A DNA stretch of 64,000 nucleotides from Chrysomallon squamiferum (GCA_012295275.1 CM022673.1:10092788-10156787); one strand, 5' to 3'; shown: positions 40,699 through 54,381, counted from the stretch's first letter. The notes: generated by a model not told the origin, from the sequence alone. Numbers and translations are program-made.

Positions 40699-41737
40699 AA
40701 GAAGGTTACTGATATGATAATAATAACAGATAAAGAAAGCACTAAAGACCCATCGTCACATTTCTGAACATAAACACCTACCTAGATATGTCTATTAAAA
40801 CGTCTCCAGATAAGTAAAAATAACTAAAAACAGTTTTTCTTTAAATCCATATGAGGCCAAACAAATGCGCTCATAAATAAAATAACAAAAATAATAATAA
40901 AAAAAGTAAAGGAGATAAATAATTCATTAGCAACAGGCACATGTGTCCATCTTTGTACTTCTGCCATCAGCCAGGATTTGACGTATTTCTGTTTTCCTCT
41001 GTGTTGGCGCCTTTCGAAGCAATTAAGTTACAATCAATATCAAACGGTAGAACCTTTTTATAAATGGGATGACGCTAATATGGAGTTATATCCGCGTGGT
41101 AACCAACTAAAAAGCAGTGCCAAGGCTAAAACAGAATTATAAGTGTTGTTAGCAGATGTTCGTCAGCTTCGAAAGCAATAATAATATAAAGAACTGGGAT
41201 AAAAACACGAAGAAAGTGTCTTTAACATTATAAATATATCTTCATTGTCTCTTTGTTTGATATTGTTATTGCAAAATGAAGTGCGCTGGAGGAAATTACA
41301 TATTTTTAGCGAAATTTGTGCGAATTACGACTTATATTGCATTCGAACTGGGTAACGTTTAAGCCCAGTTTTGGATAATACGAAAACAAAGTCAGAAGGT
41401 GTGACTGTGTAACTATGTTAGACAAATTTGTATTTTAAATTAATTTATTATTATTATTATTTATTATTTTTTTTTTTTTTTTTTTCTTGCTGAAAACAAG
41501 CTAAAATTTTCTTACATAACATGATTAGGAATAATGATAAGGAAGAGACACAGCATACAGAGAAAGATGTAATGTGCTGGTCAGATTAAACTATTATTAA
41601 ACATGAAAATCTGAAAACGTCTAGTTATATACAGATAGTTTCAAAAATAGAATATTTGTCCGTAGAATCGTAATATTGCATATTTCGTATTAATTACTGC
41701 GAATCCAATAGATACGTATTTCTCGTTATGGCCATAT

Positions 41738-41739
<2 letters not shown>

Positions 41740-41782
<43 letters not shown>

Positions 41783-41791
41783 CAGACAGAC
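41740..41791. repeat. (GATA)n microsatellite
   Basis: GATA repeats passing into three GACA units at the right end. Confidence 0.93.
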
Positions 41792-41948
41792 AAATAGGAT
41801 ACTGAAATAGATTTAGCCAAACCAAACGCATACAAATCTTACTCACACATACAAAGACAGAAGCTTCAATTTAAGCAGTATCAGTTCACGCTGTTTCAGT
41901 AGTGTTTATCTATAGAGGATTTTTCTTTAATGGAGGAAACTGCTGTAG

Positions 41949-42067
41949 ACTTTCGTGGTGTTTCCCCATTCCAAACAGAATCTCTTTCATTAATTTTCAA
42001 AAAACCAACATATTTATGTATAGATATTATAAAAGGATTATTAAAGGATCTTTTTTTTTTTCCATTA

Positions 42068-42098
<31 letters not shown>

Positions 42099-42147
42099 AA
42101 ATTTATAAAATGAGATTAAGTCTAGAATGGGAAACACCACGAAAGTT
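41949..42147. repeat. Foldback element with poly-T core
   Basis: ACTTTCGTGGTGTTTCCCC at 41949-41967 is mirrored in inverted orientation by the segment ending 42147 (GGGAAACACCACGAAAGT), with weaker complementarity for another 25 or so bases inward on both arms. The interior holds a long poly-T tract at 42064-42094. The structure resembles a nonautonomous foldback element; no target-site duplication was identified. Confidence 0.6.
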
Positions 42148-42179
42148 TGAATCCTTTATCACTGTCCATCATCTCTACA

Positions 42180-42400
42180 AGAACATGGTATAAATTATTA
42201 TCGCTGGTATTCGCGCCAGCCTTGTTAAATGTCTGCCGCGCACTCCTGGCCACACTTCGCGGTTTTGAGTCGCCTGAGTCATCGTGCTAAGTTAATTTGT
42301 TAATGAAATCAGAGTGAGCCGAGTGTCGTCCTTCTTCCTGCTGAAGTACTGGCTAAGATGGGAACATAACGACATGCCGAAAAAGGAAGGTAATGATATC
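42180..42400. other. Complex-sequence island with AP-1-like site
   Basis: GC-richer, repeat-free sequence with TGAGTCA at about 42273 and an AT-rich homeodomain-like core (TTAATTTGTTAATGAAAT). Candidate regulatory element by composition only. Confidence 0.25.
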
Positions 42401-42470
42401 CCGAAATGTGCCAATTATAGATGGATGGTCTGACCCAGATCGTTACAGCCGTCGTTTGTGAAAACGTCAG

Positions 42471-42597
42471 AGGTTCGCGAACACATTAGCGGTTCATGAA
42501 CACATTAGAGGCTCATGAACACATTAGAGGCTCATGAACACATTAGAGGCTCATGAACACATTAGAGGTTCATGAACGTATTAATGGTTCATGAAAC
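42471..42597. repeat. 19-bp minisatellite, about six copies
   Basis: Unit CATTAGAGGCTCATGAACA, with diverged outer copies and nearly identical inner copies. Each unit includes the palindrome TCATGA. Confidence 0.9.
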
Positions 42598-43451
42598 GGA
42601 TTCCGTAGTTCTTTCAGGACCAATCGTTATATCTTTTTATTTTTATATTATTAGTAGTAGTAGTATTATTACTTGTTGTTCTTGATGTTGTTGTTGTTAA
42701 AGTGGTGGTGATTATGACTGTTGTTTTACTCTTAATGTTACTGGTATTATTATTTTTTTTATTTTTTTTATTTATTTATTATTTTTTTTTTTTTTTAAAC
42801 TGATGACAATGTACATTCGGTATGAAAAGAATGCCAAAAAAAAAAAAAATAATAATAATAATAATAATTATAACGTTATAATTATGTGTAAAGAAGGTAT
42901 TAGGACGTCAGAACTGATTTCATTAATAATTATAAGCAAATGTTTACGGAAATCACATTTATGTCAAACAAGAAATAAATATAATATCTCTACGTTGCTA
43001 TTTATCATTCGGATACAGTTTCTGGATTTTCATCATCCACTTGCTTCGTTCACACACGGATTATTTAACTCTTGCATTTAGTTGAAATTTGTTCTATACG
43101 ATTAGAGTGTCGTATAGTACAGACATGTAGTGAATATTTCTGAAGTATTTCTTTAAGAATAAACCGTGTATCATGAACATCATTAAAAGTCACATTACAA
43201 AGAATTCAATTTCCTTTCTAATTCAGCGGGTTTGGGCTTGCGTGACGTAACCCACTAAACAAAATCCATTCTAACTAAAAGACTTTGTGATTAGACACTA
43301 TCACTGTTAGATCACGTAATTAAGGGTACACATCTCTGCACATTGAAGCTGAAAATGAATAAATTAGTTCTCTGATAAGTTAGGCTGCTGTCATTTAGTC
43401 CTTATTGGCTTTACTGGTTCTTCTTTTGTCTTCTGCTTTTTCTTTTTTCTT

Positions 43452-43488
<37 letters not shown>

Positions 43489-43970
43489 GTATCGTTATTA
43501 TTCTTTATCTCCTTCTGTCTGTCTTTCTTCTTCTTTTTCGTCTTCTTCATTTGGTTAAGAAGCGTACTTAGCAGCAAAGCATATTTTGCTTTTAACATTA
43601 CCATAGGCAGGAAAGGACATCCAGATCTTTGATAGACGCATACTGGCAAAATGGACTTTTCGTGTTAGAACCTGCAGCTGACGGGATCGTGTCCCGAAAT
43701 CCCCAAAGTTAATTGGGAATATGTAGTTTACAACATCTTTTCTCTCTAACTAATCTTCTAACTCAAAATAGCATTGTCTTGGTCGGACACGATAATCTCT
43801 GAGATCATGGTCCAAGACAGACGTGCTTTAATATTAATTAAATATTTTACAGTGGCTGACTATCATCAGGGTGTTTTATAGATATTTATAACAAAGAAAT
43901 AAGAAGTAAAAAAAAGAAAGAAGATAATGAAATGGCATAAATTCATTCTTATCAAAAATAAATAAATAAA

Positions 43971-44001
<31 letters not shown>

Positions 44002-44098
44002 AAACAAATAAAAACGAATAAATAAGCGAGGAGAAAATAAAATAAAAGAAATTCTGAATACGTAAGTTTTCTCCAAAGGTTCTCGCCAAAAGGCCATT

Positions 44099-44113
44099 GA
44101 GAGAGAGAGAGAG

Positions 44114-44193
<80 letters not shown>
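44099..44193. repeat. (AG)n microsatellite
   Basis: About 95 bases of GA with one GGGG interruption near 44113. Confidence 0.96.
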
Positions 44194-44194
<1 letters not shown>

Positions 44195-45210
44195 GCTAAC
44201 ACTATTACAACAATAATGATGATAATAATAATAATAAAGATGGAACGAGAAGAAAATACAATAATCTAATAATTATGTCAGTTTGATATTTCAAAATTTC
44301 TCTATGATTTTTATCAAATTATTTTTCACCCCTCTTTATATTGACCAATAAATAATTAATATTCGTTAATACAGAATCAACAGTGCACCACAGCAGTGAA
44401 ATGGCAAAAAGCCATTTGCGTTGTCAAATAATCAATTATAATGCTTTAATACCTCTCTACGTATTATACATCTTTTCCGCTGAATACCTCGAAGCCTTTT
44501 TTCGGATTGTGTATGAACTGGCGAGAGTCCATTAGTATTCCTATAATAAAAAAAAATGTACGCGATGTTGTGTCGGAAATTAGATTTGAGAAGATTGAAA
44601 ACAATTCACTCGAACGTAATATGCTAAAAACGCCTGTCATTTGCCAGAAAAAAAAAAGAAAAAAAAACTTTTTTTTTTTTTTTGGAAAAACTATAACCGA
44701 GTCTGATGGTCATATTAATTCGTGGTCAGCCGTGGGTTTCCGAATTCTAAGTACAAATCGAATTGTTCAGCTGTCGAAATCAAATGGATAAGCCTTGTCG
44801 TTTGAATGGATTAAGAACGGACCCGTGATTTGGGAGCAGTTCGAGTAGAAAAGCTGAATTTGTCGTTCAAGTATGGCTTCCTCTCGCTGTTTTGTTGTTT
44901 GTTTTCTTACCTCAAACGTTTTTTGTTTTGCTGGGTTGAAAGGTGAATTATAATAATAACAATGATTGATTATGATCATAACCATAACAACAACAGCAAC
45001 AATAAAGATGATGAAAATATAACTGTGCGTATGTAATGTTATCCCTCTCATTAATTTTCCCCCTATAACATTATTTGTCTTACTCTCATCGTGTTTTATC
45101 GTACAGAACATTTCTCTCCGTTTCTGTCGGTTTCTTTAATCAACATTCACCTATATTTATCTTTCTATCTTTAGCTGCGTCTGTCAATGTCTTTTTATCT
45201 ATACATACAC

Positions 45211-45376
45211 GTCTGTCTCATGCACGTGGGATAAGATTCTGCACATAGACAATGTCCGGGAACACACTGGTACAGGAGGACAAAGTCCAATCACGACCTT
45301 ACAAACCCTGTCAGATGCCACTGACGAGACTCGAACGTATGGCACCCATTCGACCGCACTGCGTAGGCGGACGACG
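45211..45376 (-). mobile_element. tRNA-derived SINE-like element
   Basis: On the - strand, an A-box-like TACGCAGTGCGG (45354-45365) and a B-box-like GTTCGAGTCTC (45326-45336) are spaced as in a pol III promoter, followed by a non-tRNA body. The cloverleaf is not intact, so this is a SINE relic, not a tRNA gene. Confidence 0.5.
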
Positions 45377-45489
45377 TTACTATTCGTCCACCTACACAAC
45401 CTAATGTATGATAGTATGTATGCGTTTAACTGTTTAATTTTTTTCTTTTTTTTTCTTCTTAAATTCTCCTTTGGACGATCATTTTATAA

Positions 45490-45850
45490 CGACGATTTAA
45501 AATAACAGCGTCGGCGAAATGATAGTAAAGGAGGCCCTTTTCGGGCGAATTGATGAGACGTTTTCTCAAGATAGTGATAAAATGAAGATAGATGTCAGAA
45601 AATAAGTGGCGGGGGTTAAAGCACTTTGACTTCATTAGCAGTCTTTACACGTTCTTTTGGTAATTCCATTCCATCTTATTGTTATATAGCTGTCAAAGCA
45701 CTTGGCGACGCGAAAGCAGTAATAAGGGATCAGACGATTGGTTAACTTGCAATGAGCTCCCGGGAGTTCTCGCGAGAATTCATTAATAATAATATTACCC
45801 ACACCATTTCGAGGAGTTATTTTTGCGCTTAAGTAACGATGAGTTTAAAT
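45490..45850. promoter_or_regulatory. GC-richer island with TCTCGCGAGA motif
   Basis: A repeat-free, CpG-containing stretch in the AT-rich desert. Two perfect palindromes sit side by side: CTCCCGGGAG (45757-45766) and TTCTCGCGAGAA (45767-45778). TCTCGCGAGA is the known BANP binding site of CpG-rich animal promoters. No gene is visible next to it, so it may mark an unannotated promoter or noncoding transcript. Confidence 0.35.
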
Positions 45851-45909
45851 TGAAGTTTTCAAATTTATTTATCGTTATTCATTGGAATTCTTTATTTATT
45901 TCTGTCTGC

Positions 45910-45961
<52 letters not shown>

Positions 45962-45990
45962 TTATTATTATTATTATTATTATTATTTAA
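45910..45990. repeat. (ATT)n microsatellite
   Basis: About 80 bases of ATT with one TTTT interruption near 45960. Confidence 0.95.
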
Positions 45991-46419
45991 TTAATTAATT
46001 AATTTTTGTTTTATTTTATTTTGTCTTGTTTTACTGAAGATGTGTTAAGTTACGGTAATTTGAATGAAAACATTTCTGTATCATGTGTCTGTGACTGTAC
46101 ATGCATATCTCTGTGTATATGTGCTTGTAGTTTGCTTGCTTAGTTTGTTTAGTTTATTTCATCAAAGGAATAGAAATTAAATAATAATAATAATAATAAT
46201 AAACAATTTATGAATTATAAACACTATAGATTTTTTAATACAGTCTCTTTTTTCTTTCGTTTCTTTGTTTTTCTTTTTTAATTTTTTTCTTTCTTTTTTT
46301 TTGTTTTATAATTTACTTTGTTTTATTTCAGTAAAGAAATACGTACAGATCTACAAATCTAATCTGTAATTCTTTGTGAGAATAAGAATTATTTTTGAAA
46401 CGTCTTTTCAACTTTATGT

Positions 46420-46690
46420 TTATGTTATTTTATTTTGCTGAGGCGAAAATGAAAATTAAATACAGAAAATTTGTTTTGTGATTCTTCCACAATAAGATAT
46501 TTTCTTGCAAAAAACGACCTAAAAAACTTTGTTGTTAAACTTTTCGTGTATTTTATTTCATTTTGTTTTATAAAGGCGAAAACAAGAACAGAATGCAAAC
46601 CGTTTTTTCTCAAATTCTTGTGAATTTTATTTCATTTTGTTTTACAAAAGTGAAAATTGAAACTGAATACAGAAAATTTATTTTCTAATT
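46420..46690. repeat. Degenerate tandem repeats
   Basis: Three diverged copies of a segment that runs from a T-rich block (ATTTCATTTTGTTTTA in the two better copies) through AAAGGCGAAAA towards ACAGAAAATTT, beginning near 46424, 46550 and 46624. Confidence 0.55.
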
Positions 46691-47271
46691 CTTGTCTTAA
46701 CAATGTCAGGGTTTTTAAAATTATCTATTTAATGAGCCATCCCCTTGACATTCACTTGAAAAAGAAATTAGATTTGTCTAAATTTTTTATTTTTCTGAAT
46801 CAAGCAAGGAAAGCGAATTTAGAAATAATCATCTATAACGAACCTTTCATTCATTTCATTATCCTGTTATTTTTAGAGGATAAAGGAAATAACTGATAAA
46901 TACTGAAATACAATTGGCTAAGTTTGACAACAATAATTTTTTTTAAACTTTTTTAAAATATAGAGGAGGTAAAGAATATGTGAATGAAAGAAAGAAAGAA
47001 GAAAGATTTAATGAAAGAAAGAAAACCTGAAAAATATAATGAAACAATCAAGAAAAAGAATTAATGAAATAAGGAAGAAACATAGATAATGAGAAATCGA
47101 AAAAATAAAATGGAAGAAAGGAAAAACAAAATAAAGAAGAAAAAACGAACAGATACTTTGAACTAAATAAAGAATAACTGAAAAAGAATTCTGCATGTGC
47201 TGAAATGTCCTGAATTAAATAAATGCATGTAAAACTATAAATGCATTTTAAATTGAAAAATTGAAAAAAAA

Positions 47272-47275
<4 letters not shown>

Positions 47276-47362
<87 letters not shown>
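47276..47362. repeat. (AG)n microsatellite
   Basis: About 87 bases of uninterrupted AG after a short poly-A run. Confidence 0.96.
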
Positions 47363-47364
<2 letters not shown>

Positions 47365-47399
47365 TATTATTATTATTGATATTATTATTATTATTGTTA

Positions 47400-49313
47400 T
47401 TATTACTGTGTGATAGAATCCACGTTAAGTTAAATTGACTTAGATATCGGCAAAAATTTGGTACTGTGTGAGACCATAATTTTTTACATCTTCACTACAC
47501 ACGTATTAACCACTCCGTTATTGTCCTTAAACTTCCGAAACAAGAAGAAGAAGAAGAAGAAGAAGAAATATCTTTGCTCCACAAAAACCTGTTGTCCCTG
47601 ATGCAAAATATGAAACTAATCACATCGCAGTTCTTTTTAATAAAGAATATAATATACGTATTTATTTATTAATTTTAAGTGTTTTGATTTTGTTGTTCTC
47701 TGCAAACGTCTAAACTACAGAAAATACCAGCAGTTCAAAAACACAATAGGTGACATTTAAAGTACTATATTTTCACATTTGTTTCCTTGGTCTTTGTTTT
47801 TTTAATTTGTTTTTCCTTGTACTTTGTGTAAAGATCACGAAAACGTAAATATTTTGCTAACGGAATGTCAGAACAAAAAGGAGGAATTTACGTAGGCAAA
47901 CGTCATTTGGTTATTTTTAGTAACAGTGGACATAATTTAACCTAGACCGCAACTGTGCTGATTTTCTCTGACTGAAGTATTTTCGTTCTTAATCCCATGT
48001 CGTAGAAATATTCCAATCAATAAGAAGATTGGTAATCCCCAATGGTCACTACAATATCGGCAGAAAAGAATGAAATTTCTGTGAGAAAAGTGCAATTTAC
48101 CGAAACGACGTGTCGTCAAAACGAACCAGAAAAGTGTAAATCAAAAAGAAAATACTCTGCCGGTTTGACATAGGTTTGGCTTCATAATAAACATGAATGA
48201 TCTTTTAATGACACGTCTAAACCAGATTTTATGTGATGAATTATACCCGAAGTTCAATTATTTTTCAAAAGAACACTTTATAGTAAAATTAATTCTGTTT
48301 TTTCACGGCGATAACGCTCCAGCCAGTTTTTATCAGCTTGTGTGAATAGTTTTGCTCTGACCGTGCTCTGTTTTAGTCATACATTCGCCATAGAGATTAA
48401 ATTTAATTCTTTTTGATTTGTTTTTATTCCCAACTTTCCAAAAGTATGAAAGTCGCAGACGTTCTATATTCAGTGATATTACAAGATCGAGGTTTTGGCA
48501 GTTTTCGAGACAATACTGAATGATTTATAGGAAACTGACATTTTGTGAAATCAAAAGAGTTTTTGGTTAGTTTTCAAGGCAGTACGTTAGAAAGGTTTAT
48601 AGAGAAAGAATATACATTTTAGTTGTTAAAAATAAAATTCATAATATACATATTTTCATTATGTATTAAGAAAGACTCTTCGTATATACATGAATAGGAA
48701 AATTTCTTTCACACGCAGACACAAAGAGATATGATTTAAGTTTAATGTTCGAAATGATAATGAAAGAAAATCAATCTTCAAGAATGTAGTAATAGTAGTA
48801 GGAGTAATAGTAGTTATAATTGTGATATCAGTAATGATAATAAGGTAAAGTATTAACATCTTGACAATGTGATGTCCATGATGCACACTACAACCACAAG
48901 GTATTGGAGAAACTGTTACTTGTGTCTGTTGTTCGCCTGATGAAATTATCGCCACCTCTGACGTTAGAGGAGTCGGCGTGTCTCCTTTAATGAACAACAC
49001 GTTTAGATCTAGGCATCTGGGCGTTTTTAAATATAGTGTTTTAGTTTAATATATATATATATATATTTTTGAATATCAGTCATTTAGATATACAGTGCAA
49101 TAAACAAATGACTCTAGGATTCCATTTGTCCTTAGTCTCGCATGGGAAAGGAAACACGATTTTCTGTGGATCTAGAAAAGGGTTTTTTACTTTAATATTA
49201 TAAAAGAACATTACAGTTTTCATAAACGTGTATGGAACTGTTACAGTATTATCATTTTTTATTATTCCTAAAGGATGATCTTTACATAAAACAGAAACAT
49301 CCCCTATCAGTGC

Positions 49314-49317
<4 letters not shown>
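47400..49317. other. Intergenic sequence, nothing recognised
   Basis: Short GAA run near 47543-47567 and TA run near 49052-49066. Moderately complex sequence otherwise; no coding or element signal. Confidence 0.35.

Positions 49318-49398
<81 letters not shown>
49318..49398. repeat. (CT)n microsatellite
   Basis: About 80 bases of CT with one TTT interruption near the right end. Confidence 0.96.
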
Positions 49399-50346
49399 AT
49401 ATATTCATATGTACAACAATAAGTCGATGCCTCTAGACATATATATATAAACATATACATACCCACACACTGACATCAAATACGTTCGTACTTATATGCA
49501 AAAGTACACTCGTTCAAAATCAGTAACTTAAAAATACACAAAGCATAGTTTGTTTCAATTATGTTCCCGATACAACAAATGCTTACAGAGTGATTCCAGT
49601 CGTAAACCAGACTGAACTGTGTATATAAAGACTCTTTAATGTGGTAGAAACTGTATCAATTTGATGTAAAATTACACAGATATTTACCACATCGGAACAC
49701 ACATAAGGGAGCAATTTGTAACCGCCGTAAAGTATTTTAGCGCTAAAAAACGTAAAACGAAAATAAAGTTATCGCTTTAAAATCGCCTTTGCTTTGTAAA
49801 AAAAAAAAAAAAAAACCAGTTTCCCAGACTGCTGTAACGACTTTTCAAACACCCATAAATATATTTTCAACGTGGAGCTGCAACGTGACAATCAGGAGGA
49901 AATCTTATTTATAGGTTTGTTCAAGCAAGAAATAAAGTATTCTATTTTAAACAGAACCCGCTGGAGTTGGGTATGGTTATCCCGAGAGTAAACAAGGTAT
50001 GCTCGGCCGATATGTCCTGCGTATTAACTCTTTGCTCTGACGCTGTGTTTAGTGCGGCTTCACAGTCGCATACAGTCATCGATTTTGCGGTTATCGGAAT
50101 AATAACACCATTTATCGTGAAATAAATTTTCCAAATCTTGTGGCTCTTCATAAACAAAAGTTAATTACGCACGGATGAATTGTAATAAAATCAAAATGTA
50201 TTTATATTGAACGAAGGTGTGTTTGTCCACGGATTAAAAAGATGATATAGATAAAAAATTAAAATAATAATAATTGTTAATAATTAAAGATAAAAGTATA
50301 CGATGTTAATGATCGAACAAAAGTTTATTCATATACATAGAATTTA

Positions 50347-50471
<125 letters not shown>

Positions 50472-50637
50472 ATAGTACTTGTATCTCACATTTTCCATTA
50501 TCATTTATACAAAAAATCAGTAACCAATAATGTGTTTTTTCCCTGCTAACAAGCTATTTGTATTTGATAACAACATCAAAAACAATAGTTGTAATCGTTA
50601 CAGTCATGCTTTATCATTAGCATACACATATACAGAG

Positions 50638-50639
<2 letters not shown>

Positions 50640-50697
<58 letters not shown>

Positions 50698-50715
50698 AGG
50701 GAGAGGGGGAGAGGG
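50640..50715. repeat. (GA)n microsatellite
   Basis: About 50 bases of GA passing into GGGA units. Confidence 0.95.
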
Positions 50716-51249
50716 ATGAAGATTCACAAAGAAAAAACCCATAAATAACAATTACTACATATCTGAAGTAGACATTTTAAGCAATAAAAATAACTAAAGC
50801 AGTTCTTCATCTTGTAAAAAATTGTTTTGGTTTTCTTTTCGTTGGTTGATTTCTCGCCTCAGAGCAAGGCTGATGTCATCATAATGTACAATACACACAG
50901 CACCTGACTTAAGTTCAAATTGGTCAGTTTGGTGTATTCATGTTAATTTATCAGGCTTCCTAACTAAAAACGAGACATCGAATCGTTTCGACCATCGGTC
51001 AAGTTTGTCCAGGGAATGAGGTCAATGCCCAGAAAATATGCTAAATGTTTTTATCAACTACTAATGCCGATTTGCGCACTGATATTCTATTTCTGCCCAC
51101 GTTTTGAAAGGCTTCATATCTTTGCTAATATGTTATTTGACCACTGGTCAGGTCTGATTGGAAAAACCGTCGCAAACGTTAAAACGATCAGACAGGCAGA
51201 ATAATGAAACTTACAGACACACTGACCAAGAAATAAAATTACATATTCC

Positions 51250-51480
51250 TGTGGTCAAGCGGTAACGTCTTACACTCGTAGGAGCGGTTTGAAGTCGTTA
51301 GAGTGCATGTATGGGACATGGCAGATTGCACGATCAGTACTCCTGAAAACTGTCATTTCCCGTTCCCACCTGAACCAGGAACTACACGATTTGGAACCGT
51401 ACATCTACAGAGCTGAAGAAATAACCCAACCAAGCTGAAGAATTCCCCTTTTTATTTATTCATTTATTTATTTATTTTTA
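51250..51480 (+). mobile_element. tRNA-derived SINE-like element
   Basis: A-box-like TGGTCAAGCGG (51252-51262) and a degenerate B-box-like GGTTTGAAGTC (51286-51296) are followed by a non-tRNA body and a TTTA-rich 3' tail starting near 51450. This layout is typical of a tRNA-derived SINE. The family was not recognised. Confidence 0.5.
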
Positions 51481-52346
51481 TTTATTTTTATGTTATATAT
51501 ATATATATATATATATATTTTGTTTTTAAAGTTCATCTTGTCCCACAGTGCGATTCAAAAATGATATATGAAGCACATTATGGGAAGTTATCATGTTGGT
51601 TGAACAAATATCAATACCCAGTTGTCAAGCTAATAGTTATATTACTTTATTTATTTATTCTTATGAACATTAAAACATCATACATGTATACAAAAAAAAG
51701 AAAAAAAAAGAAGGGGAATAAAAGGAACAAAAAGAATAAAAAAACTCAGAAAAGAAAAGTGAAAATGGATAAATAGAAAAGGTTATATATATGTATGTAT
51801 CAACCTGAAAATATATAGCGGATGGACCCTGTGGTTTCTCCATCAAGTAACAAAACAAATCTCATCAAACATGTACCACGAATAAAACAAATAATAACTT
51901 TCCATTAACAGAACATGAGAGAAGAAAAAACAAATCTTCATAAAGCGTGAACCAAACAATATGAAAACTTAAAAGGCTTGATCAGATTAAAAAAACCAGA
52001 CAGCAAACAGTGTTTACATTTCCGCTGACATGCATGTCAAATGGAATAAAGTAAACTCATCCGTTTATGTCTTTTCAGCGAAATGTTATGCCGTTTAAAA
52101 CAAGCTTTTCAAAACAGAGAAATAAAATATAGAGATCACTTTATTTGCTGAACGAAACAGCCAAATATGATTAAAGAATCTGTTTGTAGATGTGATGTTT
52201 ATAGCCTTAATTCATTCCGAACAGCAACGAGTGATAATTTTATTTGTTAAGTGAGACCAATATTTAGTAATAATAAAATCATCAGAGATCCACGGAGGCT
52301 GCCATTTTCTGTAATCCAGCGACATCAAAACAACGAGAAGTTCGCT

Positions 52347-52532
52347 TAATCATTTACTCATACTTGTTTCTTTTATTCTAATTATCAGTGAGAAAATTAT
52401 CAACCCAACTGACGTATTTTTCAGAAGCATCAAAACCTCTTTCAGTCATCTGCTCACGCTTGTTTGTTTTGTTCTGGACATCAGTGAGACAATGATCAAA
52501 ACAGCTGACGTGGTTTTTTTCAGAATTAACAA
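52347..52532. repeat. Diverged tandem duplication, about 90-bp unit
   Basis: Copy 1 (52347-52432) and copy 2 (52443-52532) share CAT, ACTCA/GCTCA, CTTGTTT, ATCAGTGAGA, CTGACGT and TTTTTCAGAA blocks in the same order. Confidence 0.65.
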
Positions 52533-53379
52533 GAGCGGTTATTAAATAAAATCAGTTAACACTACTACATCTCTATACCAATCCTCGCATTAGAAAACAA
52601 ACGTTAATTGGTGCCTCATCAAACACCCTAAACATACTTAGTATGGAGGTGCTATAATAATAATAATAATAATAATAACAACAACAACAACAACAACAAC
52701 AATAACAATAACAATACAATTGATATAGACCACACGAAACAAATAATACAATTTCACCTGATGGTCTTGAAGGGACAAGCCTGTCGTCATAATTATCTAG
52801 CCTGGGATGAAGATGGGCCATTTTATCATTATCATGGCCATTTTGTATATAGCACGTTTCGGCCTTGTAAGACTTTTGTTAGCATGTAGATTTTTTCGGA
52901 TTGTCTGTTTAACTGCATCTTGGCGCTTTTATTGCCAGACAGCATATCAATTTAAACCTTTTAACCTTGGAATATATTAAATTAAACAATAGCCCCAATG
53001 TTTTTGTTGTTGTTTTTCTTTAGCCAAAAGATAAACTATCAAAAACAATACATTGACGGAATTATTACATTTTTATCACCAAAGCTACATGCATTAAATC
53101 TGACGAAGATTTCATTATTATAAAAGGTTTTAAAAGCAAAAATTCGATAAACAATTTAACAAGCTTTATTAATCAAATCAGAAAAACTCTTCTTAATTAA
53201 TCATGTGGCAGGGCAGGAGAAAACTAATTAAGAACCTTCTCGGATCAAAGTCTAATTCAGTGAGGTCACGCGAAATTAGCAGCACTGGTCGCTCAGTCGT
53301 TTGCAAACAGCCTCAGAGGAAAAAAAACGAAAGATTCGGTCAACAGAATAGGCGCGCCCGGTAAACGGTCTTTTATTTA

Positions 53380-53560
53380 TTTTTTTTATTTTTTTCAAAC
53401 ATCGACGACTGCTCAGCGCGCCTTTAAACAAACTAACTCGTCCCGACATCGTGTTGTGATCCTAGGAATTAAGACACCGGATGTCGGAATCGAACGCTGA
53501 CTACAAGAAAACGAGTGAGACGTCTTTCACCAATCACGTTCAAACCGAGGCACAGACAGG
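53380..53560 (-). mobile_element. tRNA-derived SINE-like element
   Basis: On the - strand, TTGGTGAAAGACG (A-box-like, 53521-53533) precedes GTTCGATTCCG (B-box-like, 53485-53495) by a tRNA-like distance, with an unrelated body downstream. It lies in a GC-richer stretch (53200-53650), so a conserved noncoding element is an alternative. Confidence 0.45.
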
Positions 53561-54314
53561 CTGACTGGCAGACTTCCGGTTTGAAGAAAACGGTTAATGT
53601 TATATATAGGTGAGAGCCCAACGTGTTTCATAACGTAAACTATTATTAGATTATTTTATGGCGAATTTTAAGTATAACTCTTTTGAAAACTCCTCATGAC
53701 ACATTGGAGAAGATGATTCACGCTGCATAGGGTATAGCCAGCATGATTCATAACTGAAAATACGATTAGATTTGCCGATACTGGGTTCTAAATAAAACTT
53801 CTACGATAATAAAACTTGTCACTCTATTCCAGTTTGAAAAAATAAAAAAATAAAAAATAAAATAAAAAGAGGTTAATATTGCATCTATGATGATAACCAG
53901 ATAACTTTAAAATGTTAATTCATTTCTCTGAGGTGAATTTACTCTTAAAAACATATTCAGTGTCCTGGGTGATCCAAAATCTTTAAACATTAAAAAATTG
54001 TTAAAATAACACAGAATAAAAAAAAAAAAGTTAGCATATTAACAAATGTCTCTGACTGCTTTTAAATGAAAACGTTGACTGACTGACAGTCATATTGCAG
54101 TTAAAATAGACCTGTGATCAGAACAAAATTGTTGTCATCACTAATACTGTAACTGTTAATAATACACTAACAGATTTCGTTGGCACATTCTAGCTGAACT
54201 ACTGAATGACTTACTATAAAACAATCAGATGATGCAGGCCTTTTGGATTAATGAAATATCCTACAGGTAGTACCCAGTATGTTTAATAAATTATAATTAC
54301 TTCTCTGTGGTCGG

Positions 54315-54317
<3 letters not shown>

Positions 54318-54380
<63 letters not shown>
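54318..54380. repeat. (ATT)n microsatellite
   Basis: About 62 bases of uninterrupted ATT. Confidence 0.95.

Positions 54381-54381
<1 letters not shown>

Noticed and set aside
45300-45376. Possible tRNA gene on the - strand
   Set aside because: A and B boxes are present but acceptor and anticodon stems do not pair, so a SINE relic is the better call.
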